DNA of 64,000 bases from Lachnoanaerobaculum sp. OBRC5-5 (GTDB lineage: Bacteria > Bacillota > Clostridia > Lachnospirales > Lachnospiraceae): assembly GCF_000296385.1 (NCBI RefSeq), contig NZ_JH815185.1, forward strand, positions 2,575,385 through 2,639,384, given 5' to 3'. Position 1 is the stretch's first letter. Every line of letters begins with the position of its first letter. Both the position numbers and the translations under genes were made by a program. Below, in pieces: positions 44,059 through 52,784 of the stretch. Under the pieces are notes generated by a model, which was given only the letters and a program-made list of their open reading frames with translations, had not been told where the DNA came from and made no database searches.

Positions 44059-44440
44059 ACACTCTCTCCTTTCAAGTGGACATCTGCCGAAGTGCCGGCA
44101 AATATTATATTCTAAAGTATACATTGATAAGTAGCTTTAGTCCAGTGAAGAATTGGTGAAATATAACAATGTAGGTGAATATGATTTCAAGCATTTTAAA
44201 TAACTTCGGAAATAAAATTTATATTTTAAGTATTGAAAATATAGTTTTCATATGATAATATTAAACCACTAAGAAAAGTGTGAAGAAAATTATATAAAAT
44301 GCAAATGTTAGAAAATGTGGACGTAAAATATTGTACTTAATATGATATTATGAGAGAGAAAGAGGGGTAATTTTGTGCATTTTTAAGAGACTGTATTAGG
44401 TGCAAGTAAAACTTAATATTTTTTTAAAGGAGACGCAAGG
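44059..44440. other. AT-rich divergent intergenic region between trpB and the injection-system locus
   Basis: About 380 bp with no supported ORF. It must hold the trpB promoter and that of the sheath-candidate gene. TATGAT at 44341-44346 is a possible -10, with only a weak -35 (TGGACG) at 17 bp. No known RNA motif was recognised. Confidence 0.4.
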
Positions 44441-46612
44441 ATGGCAGAGAGTATTATAAGGCAAACGAATCGTACTTTATTGATTGAAGAGATTAATCCG
44501 GAGAAACTGAACTTACTTACTTTAGTAGGGGATGTAAGAGGGTTGGATAGTTTAAGTGATGATAAAGTAAAGGAAATCAATGAAGCACTTTTAGTTAAGG
44601 ATTTTGATGAGTTTTTAGAAAAGTTTGACCCTACAGTATACTCTTTTTTTAATGCATCAACGGGAAAAATTGTATATTCAAAAGAGAAACCTACAGGTGT
44701 TCCTGAGAATATGCTAAGCATAGTTCATCTAAATGCACATAATGATTTTTTGAAAATGCTTATGACCTTGGTGGAGACAAAAAGAAGTCAGGGAATTATA
44801 AATGCAGATTTTAAATTTGAAAAGCTTACAGAGATGATTTCACCGTCAAAGGTAATGGACGATATTAAGCAGGTTAGAAAAGAACTTCAGTATACATATG
44901 CAGAGTATGCAAAGCTTGAAGACGGAGACCCACATAAGCTTGATCTCGGAGATAAACTTAATTCAATGTTTGAAGAGGCAAGTGCAAATTATCAAAACCT
45001 GATGGCTATGATTCCGTTAGCAATTTCCGATATAAAAACAAGACTTTTATTAGGGGAATCAGAAGAGTCGAAGAGTAATGATGCATTAACATTAGGACTT
45101 CTAACTATGTCTTCCGAGGGAGAACTTACAGTAATTGAAGCACCGAAAGTGGAAGAGAGCAGACTTGTTCTTGCAGATGATAACTCAAATGCCGGATTGA
45201 TAGAAGCCCTTGAGGAGGATTATGATGCACTTAATGCTGAAGGTAACAGCTATGTAAAGCAACTGGTAGTAAGAACATTTTGTCCTTTGAATTCAGCTAT
45301 GCAAAGTCAGATAGATGTCAAAAAAGAAGTGGCAAACTATAATACATATCTTGAATTTTATAAGAATGCAAAGGATGATTTTATAAAAGTTGTAAAACCT
45401 TTAGTTGAAAAAATTTTAGGTGTATGGGCATTTTTTGAGCAGTATCCTAAGCAGGTAAAAGGTATGAAACCCACATTACTTGTTGCAAATGTTAAAAATG
45501 AAGTAATGGCAAACAGTTTAAATGTGCCAAAACTTTGTGCATATCTGAATACGGTGAATGAAAAGAATGATTACAGTAATACTGTATGGTATGCAATTGT
45601 TGCAGGTGTATCTTTAGATGAAAAATCAAAGATGAATGTAACAAGAGAGAGGTTTAAAGGTAATAAAGACAGTGTAAAATCAGAGAATATTAGCGTTGAA
45701 TCATTGGCAAGGATTGCGGATGCACTAAAGGATTATGGAGTGCAGTGTTTTTATTCATATGAAACCGGAGATAAGACAACATTTAACAGTATGGCAATGA
45801 CCGGTGTAGGATTTTTTGATGACAGATGTTCAGGTCTTAGCGGAAAGCCTTATTCAGAATATTTGATTCCATGTGTGCCTAACTTTACTATTATTCCAAA
45901 GGATAAGTCAGGGGTAAAGCTTGAAAGCAAGATGATAATCAATGAAAACGAGGCGGCAGAACTTTCTAAGGCAAAAGAAGATATTATGAAACTCTGGATA
46001 GATGGAGTATATATAGGTGCAGCTTATGTGGCGGCCGGATTTGTGGCAAGTTATCAGTCTCCGGAGTATTTAAAAGAGTACTTTAAGAAAGATGTTGATA
46101 CTGATTTACCGGGAGTGAGATTTGATATTGAGGCTAAGAACAATTCGCTTAAGGTGCATACTACAATGTCTAAAGAGATAACCGGGTTTACTAATAGTGT
46201 TAAAGATGATATTAACAAAAGAGGATTCGGATTTGTATTTTCTTCTGAGAATGCGGTTTTGGATGGAGAAAATATCAGCCATATAATGGTTTACAAAGCA
46301 AGAAATTTAAAACTGTCGGGTGGAAGCTATGAGCCGATTTATAAAACACAGACAGCTAATTATATTGAAAGAATTTTAAGACATGCAACAGGGGACTTCA
46401 AATCAGAGAATATAGGTAAGTTTTTCTCTAATAATCCTTCAAGTCAAAAGAGTGTTTGGCTTTCAAAGAGGTCAAATATTAATGCTATACTTGGTGCAGG
46501 TGATGATATTACCTATGAAGCGGATGAAACAGCAGGTGTATGTACAATAGAAATAAGCTTCGGTAATGCAATAAAGAGACTTGAAGTACCGTTAAACCGT
46601 GCAGGAGAATAA
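44441..46612 (+). CDS. Large contractile-sheath candidate (TssB/TssC-like, unverified)
   Basis: This soluble, acidic 723-residue protein has no signal peptide or membrane helix and is preceded by AAAGGAGA. Residues about 20-70 (LLTLVGDVRGLDSLSDDKVK, then KDFDEFLEKFDPTVYSFF) resemble the TssB-type core in which a Gly-containing strand is followed by a D-x-F-D-x-x-L-x-x-x-x-P helix. The C-terminal third could be the TssC-like part. It lies directly before two tube-like genes, as sheath genes usually do. No motif is decisive and the sheath role rests mainly on size and order. Confidence 0.5.
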   Translation: MAESIIRQTNRTLLIEEINPEKLNLLTLVGDVRGLDSLSDDKVKEINEALLVKDFDEFLEKFDPTVYSFFNASTGKIVYSKEKPTGVPENMLSIVHLNAHNDFLKMLMTLVETKRSQGIINADFKFEKLTEMISPSKVMDDIKQVRKELQYTYAEYAKLEDGDPHKLDLGDKLNSMFEEASANYQNLMAMIPLAISDIKTRLLLGESEESKSNDALTLGLLTMSSEGELTVIEAPKVEESRLVLADDNSNAGLIEALEEDYDALNAEGNSYVKQLVVRTFCPLNSAMQSQIDVKKEVANYNTYLEFYKNAKDDFIKVVKPLVEKILGVWAFFEQYPKQVKGMKPTLLVANVKNEVMANSLNVPKLCAYLNTVNEKNDYSNTVWYAIVAGVSLDEKSKMNVTRERFKGNKDSVKSENISVESLARIADALKDYGVQCFYSYETGDKTTFNSMAMTGVGFFDDRCSGLSGKPYSEYLIPCVPNFTIIPKDKSGVKLESKMIINENEAAELSKAKEDIMKLWIDGVYIGAAYVAAGFVASYQSPEYLKEYFKKDVDTDLPGVRFDIEAKNNSLKVHTTMSKEITGFTNSVKDDINKRGFGFVFSSENAVLDGENISHIMVYKARNLKLSGGSYEPIYKTQTANYIERILRHATGDFKSENIGKFFSNNPSSQKSVWLSKRSNINAILGAGDDITYEADETAGVCTIEISFGNAIKRLEVPLNRAGE

Positions 46613-46713
46613 ATTACATAAAGTAATATACCTGCAACTTTGTTAGTCGAAAAATATTTTTATAATATTTTAAGAGGTTTTACTATAATAATACTTTTAT
46701 AGGAGGTAGCACA

Positions 46714-47139
46714 ATGGGAATTAGATTCAGAGTAACCGGATCAGAAGTAGCGGACTTTGATGAGAGAAGTATTGTAAATGCTGAATTTTTATCAGAGTCA
46801 CCGAAAGATTCCAATGCTAAGGCGACAGATTATGGCTTAGGAGTCAAGGTATGGGGGCGAGTTTTGTACAATGTCGGAGCTGACAGTGATGATGTATTAA
46901 AGCTGGCAAAATGGTCTCAAATACCATCTGAAAATGCTGATTGTTACAGAGTGGCGGAGGTTACAGTAGTTTCAGCAGGAGCTGTTGTAAGGAAGTATGT
47001 CATTCCAAATGCTTTTGTTGTAGAGTATTCTGAGAGGGCGGATGATGTGAACGGAACAGGAGAGTTTTACATTCATATCCGTCAAAAGAAGGATAATAAT
47101 GCGAAAGTGACTGTAGAAGGCGGATATGCCGGAGAATAA
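46714..47139 (+). CDS. Hcp/tail-tube-like protein, paralogue 1
   Basis: The 141-residue, beta-rich protein has no signal peptide. It is a clear paralogue of the next gene: shared features are DSNA near residue 32, DCYR, the A-G-x3-RKYV then PNAFVV-x-Y segment, QKKD, and the terminal VEGGYAGE. Length, pairing and position after the sheath candidate fit an inner-tube (Hcp-type) protein. It follows AGGAGGT and a 101-bp gap with TATAAT-like sequences, so it may have its own promoter. Confidence 0.6.
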   Translation: MGIRFRVTGSEVADFDERSIVNAEFLSESPKDSNAKATDYGLGVKVWGRVLYNVGADSDDVLKLAKWSQIPSENADCYRVAEVTVVSAGAVVRKYVIPNAFVVEYSERADDVNGTGEFYIHIRQKKDNNAKVTVEGGYAGE

Positions 47140-47158
47140 GGAATAGGAGGGCTTAAGT

Positions 47159-47587
47159 ATGGCATATAAAGTAAAAATTGAGGGTAATGAAAGTTTTGAA
47201 CTGGCAAAGGAATGCGTAAACAGTGTGTTTTTATCTACTGATATCCCGATTGATTCAAATGCACGTACCAATGATGCCGGTGCTACCATGGAAATCACAG
47301 GAAAGATTCTGACTGCGGTAGATGGGGATCCTTTTGATTCTACTAAAAACATGGCACTTTGGTCAATGGTTCCTGCACAGAGCAAAGATTGCTACAGAAA
47401 GGTTACTGTAGAGCAGATTGTAGCAGGAATTACAAAAAGAAAATATGTATTTCCTAATGCATTTGTAGTTGCTTATACAGAGAGGCATGGAGATGAGGAA
47501 GGTGTTGGAAACTTTACTCTTGTAATAAAACAGAAAAAAGATAAAATGGCAGGTCTGGTAGTGGAAGGCGGTTATGCAGCCGAATAA
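47159..47587 (+). CDS. Hcp/tail-tube-like protein, paralogue 2
   Basis: This is the 142-residue paralogue of the preceding gene (IDSNARTNDAG; ALWSMVP; DCYRKVTVE; RKYVFPNAFVVAYTERHGD; VEGGYAAE). Two tube proteins could form mixed or alternating rings, or one may cap the tube. It is followed by a strong terminator, which would set sheath and tube expression above that of downstream genes, as expected for the most abundant parts of a contractile apparatus. Confidence 0.6.
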   Translation: MAYKVKIEGNESFELAKECVNSVFLSTDIPIDSNARTNDAGATMEITGKILTAVDGDPFDSTKNMALWSMVPAQSKDCYRKVTVEQIVAGITKRKYVFPNAFVVAYTERHGDEEGVGNFTLVIKQKKDKMAGLVVEGGYAAE

Positions 47588-47612
47588 CAGATAATCAGCC
47601 GTTAGAAATGTA

Positions 47613-47646
47613 GGCTGTATGACTTGTCATGCAGCCTTGTTTTTTA
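47613..47646 (+). terminator. Terminator after the tube-like genes
   Basis: GGCTGTATGA (47613-47622) pairs with TCATGCAGCC (47627-47636), one G-U pair, around CTTG and is followed by TTGTTTTTTA. It divides the structural sheath/tube unit from the regulatory and baseplate genes. Confidence 0.85.
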
Positions 47647-47653
47647 TAGTGTT

Positions 47654-47742
47654 GGCGTCAGGGAATTATCGCCTTGCGACAAGTACCGCCATGCTGACGA
47701 GTAGGGAGAATAAATCACCCCCTACTTGAATAAAAGTAGGGG
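47654..47742 (+). promoter_or_regulatory. Structured leader with mutually exclusive hairpins over the Shine-Dalgarno
   Basis: GTAGGG occurs at 47701 and again at 47736; both are complementary to the single CCCTAC at 47720. The downstream pairing (CCCCTACTT with AAGTAGGGG, 47719-47727/47734-47742) hides part of the Shine-Dalgarno of the gene at 47751, and the upstream pairing would free it. Further upstream, CGTCAG (47656-47661) can close on CTGACG (47694-47699). I do not recognise a known riboswitch class. Confidence 0.5.
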
Positions 47743-47750
47743 AGAGATAT

Positions 47751-48278
47751 ATGAATAAAAAATGTTTAATTGATATTTTAGGTATAACTATGGCCATATT
47801 GTGCGCCATAATTACAGGAATCTTTGGAAGGGCATGGAATGGCGGATATATATTTTATATGTTTTCTTTTTTAGTTTCAGGTTCTTTGATCTATTTTCTG
47901 ATAAAGGATTTTTCTTTAAAAAGAGAAAAGATACAAGATACATTTCTATCAGAACTTGTACTTTTAAGCGAGGAAAATACAGTTATAAGAAGTTGGAGTA
48001 TATTAGGGAAAAATTCGGTTGTAATAGGAAAGAAAAACAGCGAGGAAGATATAGATATAGACCTATGCGATACTGCTTTTGGTGGAACGGTAAGTGATAT
48101 TCATGCAGTACTTAACTATGTGGAGGGGCTCTGGTATATAGAAGACATGCAGAGTAAAAACGGAACACAGATAAAAGGGTTTTTAGAAGATAAACTTTAT
48201 AACATACGAGATGGGCAAAGTAGACTTGTAAAAAATGACTATATTTTTATTGGACTGAATAAATTACAGATAAGGTAA
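47751..48278 (+). CDS. Membrane-anchored FHA-domain protein
   Basis: The 175-residue protein has two N-terminal membrane helices (residues 7-26 and 32-51) and a cytoplasmic FHA domain (residues 90-175) with IGKK, SDIHAVLNY (S-x-x-H) and SKNGTQI (NG), the standard phosphothreonine-recognition positions. It is the first of three FHA proteins in the locus. FHA proteins gate type VI secretion in Proteobacteria, and a comparable regulatory or assembly role is inferred here. Confidence 0.8.
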   Translation: MNKKCLIDILGITMAILCAIITGIFGRAWNGGYIFYMFSFLVSGSLIYFLIKDFSLKREKIQDTFLSELVLLSEENTVIRSWSILGKNSVVIGKKNSEEDIDIDLCDTAFGGTVSDIHAVLNYVEGLWYIEDMQSKNGTQIKGFLEDKLYNIRDGQSRLVKNDYIFIGLNKLQIR

Positions 48279-48283
48279 GAGCT

Positions 48284-48775
48284 ATGGGGAATTTAATACG
48301 ATGCAAAAACGGTCATATGTTTTCAAAGAGAAGATATGGGAATATATGCCCATATTGCAATATGGATATGACTGAAAGAAGAGAGCTTGAGGAATCTTTT
48401 GATGATGCTGAACTTGAAGAAAGCTTGATTAGAATAAAAACCAAGCCGGTGTGTGCATGGTTGGTATGCATTAAAGGACCGAGGTACGGAAAGGATTATA
48501 GAGTAGTATTTGGGAAAAACTATATAGGAAGAACAGATGCTATGGATATTCAAATTATAGGTGATAATGCAATAAAGCAGGAGAATCATGCAATTTTGTC
48601 ATTTGATGAAAGAGATATGGAAGGCACCTTGATTTGTACAGAAGGAGGAGGAATTACATACCTAAATGGTAAGGCTGTGTATACACCTCAGGTTTTGGAA
48701 ACATATGATGTAATTACCATGGGGGAGAGTGAGTTTTTATATATTGCCTTATGTGGTAAGCAGTTTTCATGGTAA
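48284..48775 (+). CDS. Zinc-ribbon plus FHA-domain protein
   Basis: The 163-residue protein starts with a zinc ribbon (CKNGHMFSKRRYGNICPYC: C-x2-[GH]...C-x2-C, residues 7-25) and continues with an FHA-like domain (GKDYRVVFGKNYIGRTD; QENHAILSFD; YLNGKAVYT). It is homologous to each half of the double-FHA protein at 60189. It lies 5 bp after the membrane FHA gene. Confidence 0.75.
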   Translation: MGNLIRCKNGHMFSKRRYGNICPYCNMDMTERRELEESFDDAELEESLIRIKTKPVCAWLVCIKGPRYGKDYRVVFGKNYIGRTDAMDIQIIGDNAIKQENHAILSFDERDMEGTLICTEGGGITYLNGKAVYTPQVLETYDVITMGESEFLYIALCGKQFSW

Positions 48776-48797
48776 AAATAATTATGAGGTAAATAAT

Positions 48798-49613
48798 ATG
48801 GAAATTGCTTTATGGGCAAATGTAATTTGTATAATAACTGCTTTTGGAATTTTAATTCTAAGGATATCTATACAAGTAAAAAAAGAAAAAAACGGTAAAT
48901 GTGATGTAGAAGCTGTACTTGATATAGGAAAAAGACAGATTCAGACAAATGCATATGGTATTAAAAGATTAAATGGCGGCATGATGGCGGTTCTTACAGC
49001 AGGGGAAGGAAGAGATTATGTAGGAAAAGTTGCGGCACTGACTACGGTAAGGACTTTTACTAAATTATATGACCAATATGACAGTACACAAAGTCCTGAC
49101 AGCTTCTTTGAAAAGGTATTTAAACTGGCTAATACAAATGTACTAAATATACCGGATATGGGAAAGGCTTATGCAGGATGTATTGTACTAAATGGAAATA
49201 CATTGAAATACGCCATAGTCGGGCATATGAATATTTATATTTTTAGAGGAAAAGAACTGATACTACTTAGTAAGGGGCAGATTATGGAGGAGCTTATAAA
49301 AGAAAAAGTAAGTAAAGGGCTTTTAAGTAAAGAGGCAGCACTTAGAATTTCCGATATAAACAGGGCATACAATTTTGTAGGAAGAGATGATTATATGCCT
49401 CCTCTTGTAAGTAGGAATGATATAAGATTAAAGAAAAAAGATATACTTGTAATGCTAACTGAAAGTGTGCAAAACAGTATTTCAGTTAGGGAAATGGAAG
49501 AAGTTCTTGTAAAAAAGAACTCATGTAAAGAAAAAGCAAGAGAGATTATAGAAGTTATAAAAGGTAAAAATAAAGAAACGGCTAATCTGGGACTGATAAT
49601 TATTGGAATGTAG
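48798..49613 (+). CDS. Membrane-anchored PP2C-like phosphatase homologue (degenerate)
   Basis: The 271-residue protein has one N-terminal membrane helix (residues 4-23) and a PP2C-like domain (QTNAYGIKRLNGGMMAVLTA; KAYAGCIVLNGNTLKYAIVG; KKDILVMLTESVQNSI). The usual metal-binding DG motifs appear altered (LNGG, TES), so it may be a pseudophosphatase. The start at 48798 after TGAGGT is preferred over an upstream frame inside the FHA gene. Confidence 0.6.
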   Translation: MEIALWANVICIITAFGILILRISIQVKKEKNGKCDVEAVLDIGKRQIQTNAYGIKRLNGGMMAVLTAGEGRDYVGKVAALTTVRTFTKLYDQYDSTQSPDSFFEKVFKLANTNVLNIPDMGKAYAGCIVLNGNTLKYAIVGHMNIYIFRGKELILLSKGQIMEELIKEKVSKGLLSKEAALRISDINRAYNFVGRDDYMPPLVSRNDIRLKKKDILVMLTESVQNSISVREMEEVLVKKNSCKEKAREIIEVIKGKNKETANLGLIIIGM

Positions 49614-49622
49614 GAGGAGAAA

Positions 49623-51461
49623 ATGCGTAAGCAAAACAGCAGATTTAATACAAATTTTATTTCAGAAGAGGGCAGTGCACTTAAAAACAGTGATTATTTT
49701 GCTTATGCGGAGCTTGATAATTTTGCCTGCTACGTACTGGCAGACGGTATTGAGGATATAGCAGATACCGAGTCTGCAAAGGAAGCGGTGGAAAGTGTAA
49801 TTTTAAAATTTCAGGAAAAACCGTCAATGTCAAAGGCAAGTATACATAAGTATTTAAAATATGCAAATGAAGTACTGTTAAAGTCTGAAAAGTACATGAG
49901 ATTAAAGGCATCAATAGTAGTTGCAGTAACCGATTATGAGAATCTGCGTTTAGCATATGCCGGAAATACAAGAATAAGATTATATAGAAATAATAAAGTT
50001 TTTTATAAAAGTACTGATACATCTTTAAGCAGTGAGATGGTATCAAATGAACTGCTTAGTGAAGATGCCTTATCAAGACATGAACAAAGAAGCAATTTAT
50101 ATTCATATTTGGGGCAGAAGGATTTTTCTCCGGTAATATCAGGAAAAATAAAACTTTTTGATACAGATATTTTAATTCTCTATACAAAGGGCATTTGGGA
50201 GAATGTGTCCGAGGGAGAAATTGATAAGATTTTTGAAAACAGTGGAAAAGATCCGAGTGAATGTCTTGGAGAAGTGGAAACTGCACTACTCGATAAAAAC
50301 AGAAAATATATTGACAATTATACAATTGCAGGGATTTATATTGATAAAGTATTTATTGAGTCGGATACGAAGAAGAAAAGAAGAAGGAAGCTTATTTTAA
50401 TCGGTTCGATTGTTGCTGTAGTTTTAATATTAGCTACAGTTATTGCTATATATTTTTATACTCGATATAGAAAAGAGTTAAAAGAAGATATGGATACACA
50501 TTATGATAAGATGCTTAAATTTATTGAAATGGAAAATTATAAAAAAGCGGATACAGAATGTGAAGAGTCAATAAAGAAGGCTGAAGGCCTCAGAGATAAG
50601 GATATGAAAGAGTTGCTTTATCACTATGAACAAGTTATTGAAGGAATACTTGAGGCAGATGAAAAATACGATGCCGAAAGTTACAGTGAAGCAAAATCTT
50701 TATATAAACTTGTATTGGATGAAATTCCATATGCAGATAATGCCGGGCTTTCTTATGTAAAAGGAAAACTTGATTTTATATCGGGATATGAAAGCGTAAA
50801 TCTAAGTTTGGATAACGGAGATATACTTTTTGACTCTGAAATATACGAAAGGGCAAGAGAACGATACAATGACGCAAAAAATGAGTCAAGAAAGATAGGT
50901 TATGAAGAGGGAAAGTTAAAGGCGGAGGCCAAGCTCTTAGCGGTAGATCAAGCTATTGCAAAAGATCAGGAAGGAAAACAGGCTGAAGCGGACAAACAGT
51001 CAAAGAACTTTCAATCGGCAAATGATATGTTAAGTGCGGGAGATGAGGCATTAAGCAAAGGTGATTTTTTGTCTGCAAGGGCAAACTATAATACGGCAAA
51101 AGATTTGTTGGAAAAATCAGGTGAAAGTGCCGGACTTGCTGAAATAGAGGAGAAAATCTCTACAGCAGATAAGAAAATCAGTGAAAGTGAAGAGGAAAAA
51201 AATGCTGCAAGCGGCTATGCGATTACAGGAGATGAAGCCTTTTTAAGGGGTGATTTTGAAACAGCCAGAGAAAATTATGAGTATGCAAGAAGACTTTATG
51301 TAAAGATTAATGATGAGATAAATACAATACAGATGGATAAAAAGCTTAATGATGTACAAAAAAGGATTGATGAAATAAAGCAGAAAGAAGCAGTACCTTC
51401 TACAGCAACTAATGAATCCACAGTACAGCAAACAAGCGAGTCGGAGTCTTCGTCAAACTGA
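49623..51461 (+). CDS. PP2C-like domain, membrane helix and TPR-like extracytoplasmic repeats
   Basis: The 612-residue protein has an N-terminal PP2C-type domain (residues 10-240: KNSDYFAYAELDNFACYVLADGIE, LRLAYAGNTRIRLY, DILILYTKGIWENV), a membrane helix at about 256-278, then an outer part of long helices with two similar repeats near residues 460-575 (AGDEALSKGDFLSARANYNTA and GDEAFLRGDFETARENYEYA), and a Ser/Thr-rich tail. It couples a cytoplasmic signalling domain to a surface-exposed or wall-proximal scaffold. Co-location with FHA proteins points to phospho-threonine control. Confidence 0.65.
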   Translation: MRKQNSRFNTNFISEEGSALKNSDYFAYAELDNFACYVLADGIEDIADTESAKEAVESVILKFQEKPSMSKASIHKYLKYANEVLLKSEKYMRLKASIVVAVTDYENLRLAYAGNTRIRLYRNNKVFYKSTDTSLSSEMVSNELLSEDALSRHEQRSNLYSYLGQKDFSPVISGKIKLFDTDILILYTKGIWENVSEGEIDKIFENSGKDPSECLGEVETALLDKNRKYIDNYTIAGIYIDKVFIESDTKKKRRRKLILIGSIVAVVLILATVIAIYFYTRYRKELKEDMDTHYDKMLKFIEMENYKKADTECEESIKKAEGLRDKDMKELLYHYEQVIEGILEADEKYDAESYSEAKSLYKLVLDEIPYADNAGLSYVKGKLDFISGYESVNLSLDNGDILFDSEIYERARERYNDAKNESRKIGYEEGKLKAEAKLLAVDQAIAKDQEGKQAEADKQSKNFQSANDMLSAGDEALSKGDFLSARANYNTAKDLLEKSGESAGLAEIEEKISTADKKISESEEEKNAASGYAITGDEAFLRGDFETARENYEYARRLYVKINDEINTIQMDKKLNDVQKRIDEIKQKEAVPSTATNESTVQQTSESESSSN

Positions 51462-51483
51462 TATTGGAGGAGTTTATAAGGGT

Positions 51484-52770
51484 ATGGGATATTTAGATGA
51501 ATTTGACGTAAAAAAATATGTTAAGGACAGACTTTCCGAGATAAAGGATGAAGATGAATATGCTCTGGCCAAAAGTGTTTTATATGAAGGCCTGTATAAG
51601 ATGAGTGAAGTATTTGAAGAAAGATTCAAAACATTATATCGGAAAGTTTATGATGAGCTGGAAGATAGCAAAGAAAGCTATGAAATTGCGATAATGTTGC
51701 TTTCAAAAAAAGAAAAGGTATTTTTAAAACGATTTTATCCTATATCTGAGGAAGATGTATTAGAGGAGAATGATGCAATAGAAGAAAAACAAAGAGAAAA
51801 CAATGTGAAGACTGTATATTTAGATGCAACGGACAGTATTTGCAAAAATTTTTCAAAGGATAAATTGAGAGTTACTTTCACAAAAGAAAGAGAACAGGTG
51901 GATATTTTTGTAAAGCCTAAGAAAGCTTTTCGATACAGGAGAGAAGTAGCCGATTTACATGAAACTTTCTCACACAACGGGCTTATATGGGATACTGTAA
52001 ATACAGTATATATTGATCGTTTTTTTGATATTGACTTGTCAGATGTACCGGATGATGCAAGAGGAGTGGAAGTGGACTATGGGAAATACTCTGATATGAT
52101 CAAAGAAGATATATATCCGGTATGGAATATAGAAAAAACTTTATTTAAAAGCAGCACTTTTTTGAGTCCATGTAACGACGGATTGTACTATGAGAGGGAA
52201 ATGGTATTATCAAAAGATAAAGAAGTAGCATTAAGACTGATAGCAAAAACAGAAGGAATGGTCGGCATAAGACATGAAGATGAAAGAATTTTTATAAAGT
52301 CCTATGAGGAAAGCTACAGTGACCTTACCGGCTATAATATCTTTGATATTCGTTATACAAAAGAAGAATTGCCCATAGATTTAATAAGCAATAAAAGAAA
52401 AGAAAACATGATTGGAAGATGGAAGAAAAATAGAAATGTAAAAATACATACCAAGGCAGAAATAGAAAGGATAATTGAAGAACTTGATATTTCAGAGTAT
52501 ATATCTCTAAAGTCTTGCGAAAGGTTTGAAGCTGTAGAGGAACAATTTTTAAAAGAAGAAGATAAAATCTTACCTGACATGAATAGTTTTTTTGAGGAAG
52601 AGATTGTGATAAAGAAAGATAGCCCTAAATTGATTTTGAAATTCCTAAGAAACAGTGACAGCAATCTTTGTGAGGGAATTGTAAGGTACGCTGTTTCTCA
52701 GGTACAGATAAATTTTGATGAATATATCTGTATAGGAATTTTGGAAAATAGTTATAGTTTTGATAAATAA
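51484..52770 (+). CDS. Unknown protein of the injection locus, baseplate candidate
   Basis: The 428-residue soluble, highly charged protein (rich in Glu, Asp and Lys) has no signal peptide and no recognised domain. The N-terminal 120 residues look helical; the rest is mixed alpha/beta. The ATG at 51484 lies 13 bases after GGAGG, a long spacing; no better start is seen. Its place between regulatory genes and the PAAR-like gene suggests a structural or adaptor role, but nothing in the sequence proves it. Confidence 0.5.
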   Translation: MGYLDEFDVKKYVKDRLSEIKDEDEYALAKSVLYEGLYKMSEVFEERFKTLYRKVYDELEDSKESYEIAIMLLSKKEKVFLKRFYPISEEDVLEENDAIEEKQRENNVKTVYLDATDSICKNFSKDKLRVTFTKEREQVDIFVKPKKAFRYRREVADLHETFSHNGLIWDTVNTVYIDRFFDIDLSDVPDDARGVEVDYGKYSDMIKEDIYPVWNIEKTLFKSSTFLSPCNDGLYYEREMVLSKDKEVALRLIAKTEGMVGIRHEDERIFIKSYEESYSDLTGYNIFDIRYTKEELPIDLISNKRKENMIGRWKKNRNVKIHTKAEIERIIEELDISEYISLKSCERFEAVEEQFLKEEDKILPDMNSFFEEEIVIKKDSPKLILKFLRNSDSNLCEGIVRYAVSQVQINFDEYICIGILENSYSFDK

Positions 52771-52784
52771 TAGGACAAATACTT

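Noticed and set aside
47654-47742. Known riboswitch (c-di-GMP, guanidine, ZTP, THF, fluoride and preQ1 classes considered from memory)
   Set aside because: None of the conserved cores I remember can be placed on the sequence, so only a generic structured leader is reported.
47801-48097. 98-residue ORF in another frame of the membrane FHA gene
   Set aside because: Overlaps the FHA gene completely, has no Shine-Dalgarno and a composition (runs of Phe, Lys and Arg) typical of a shadow frame.
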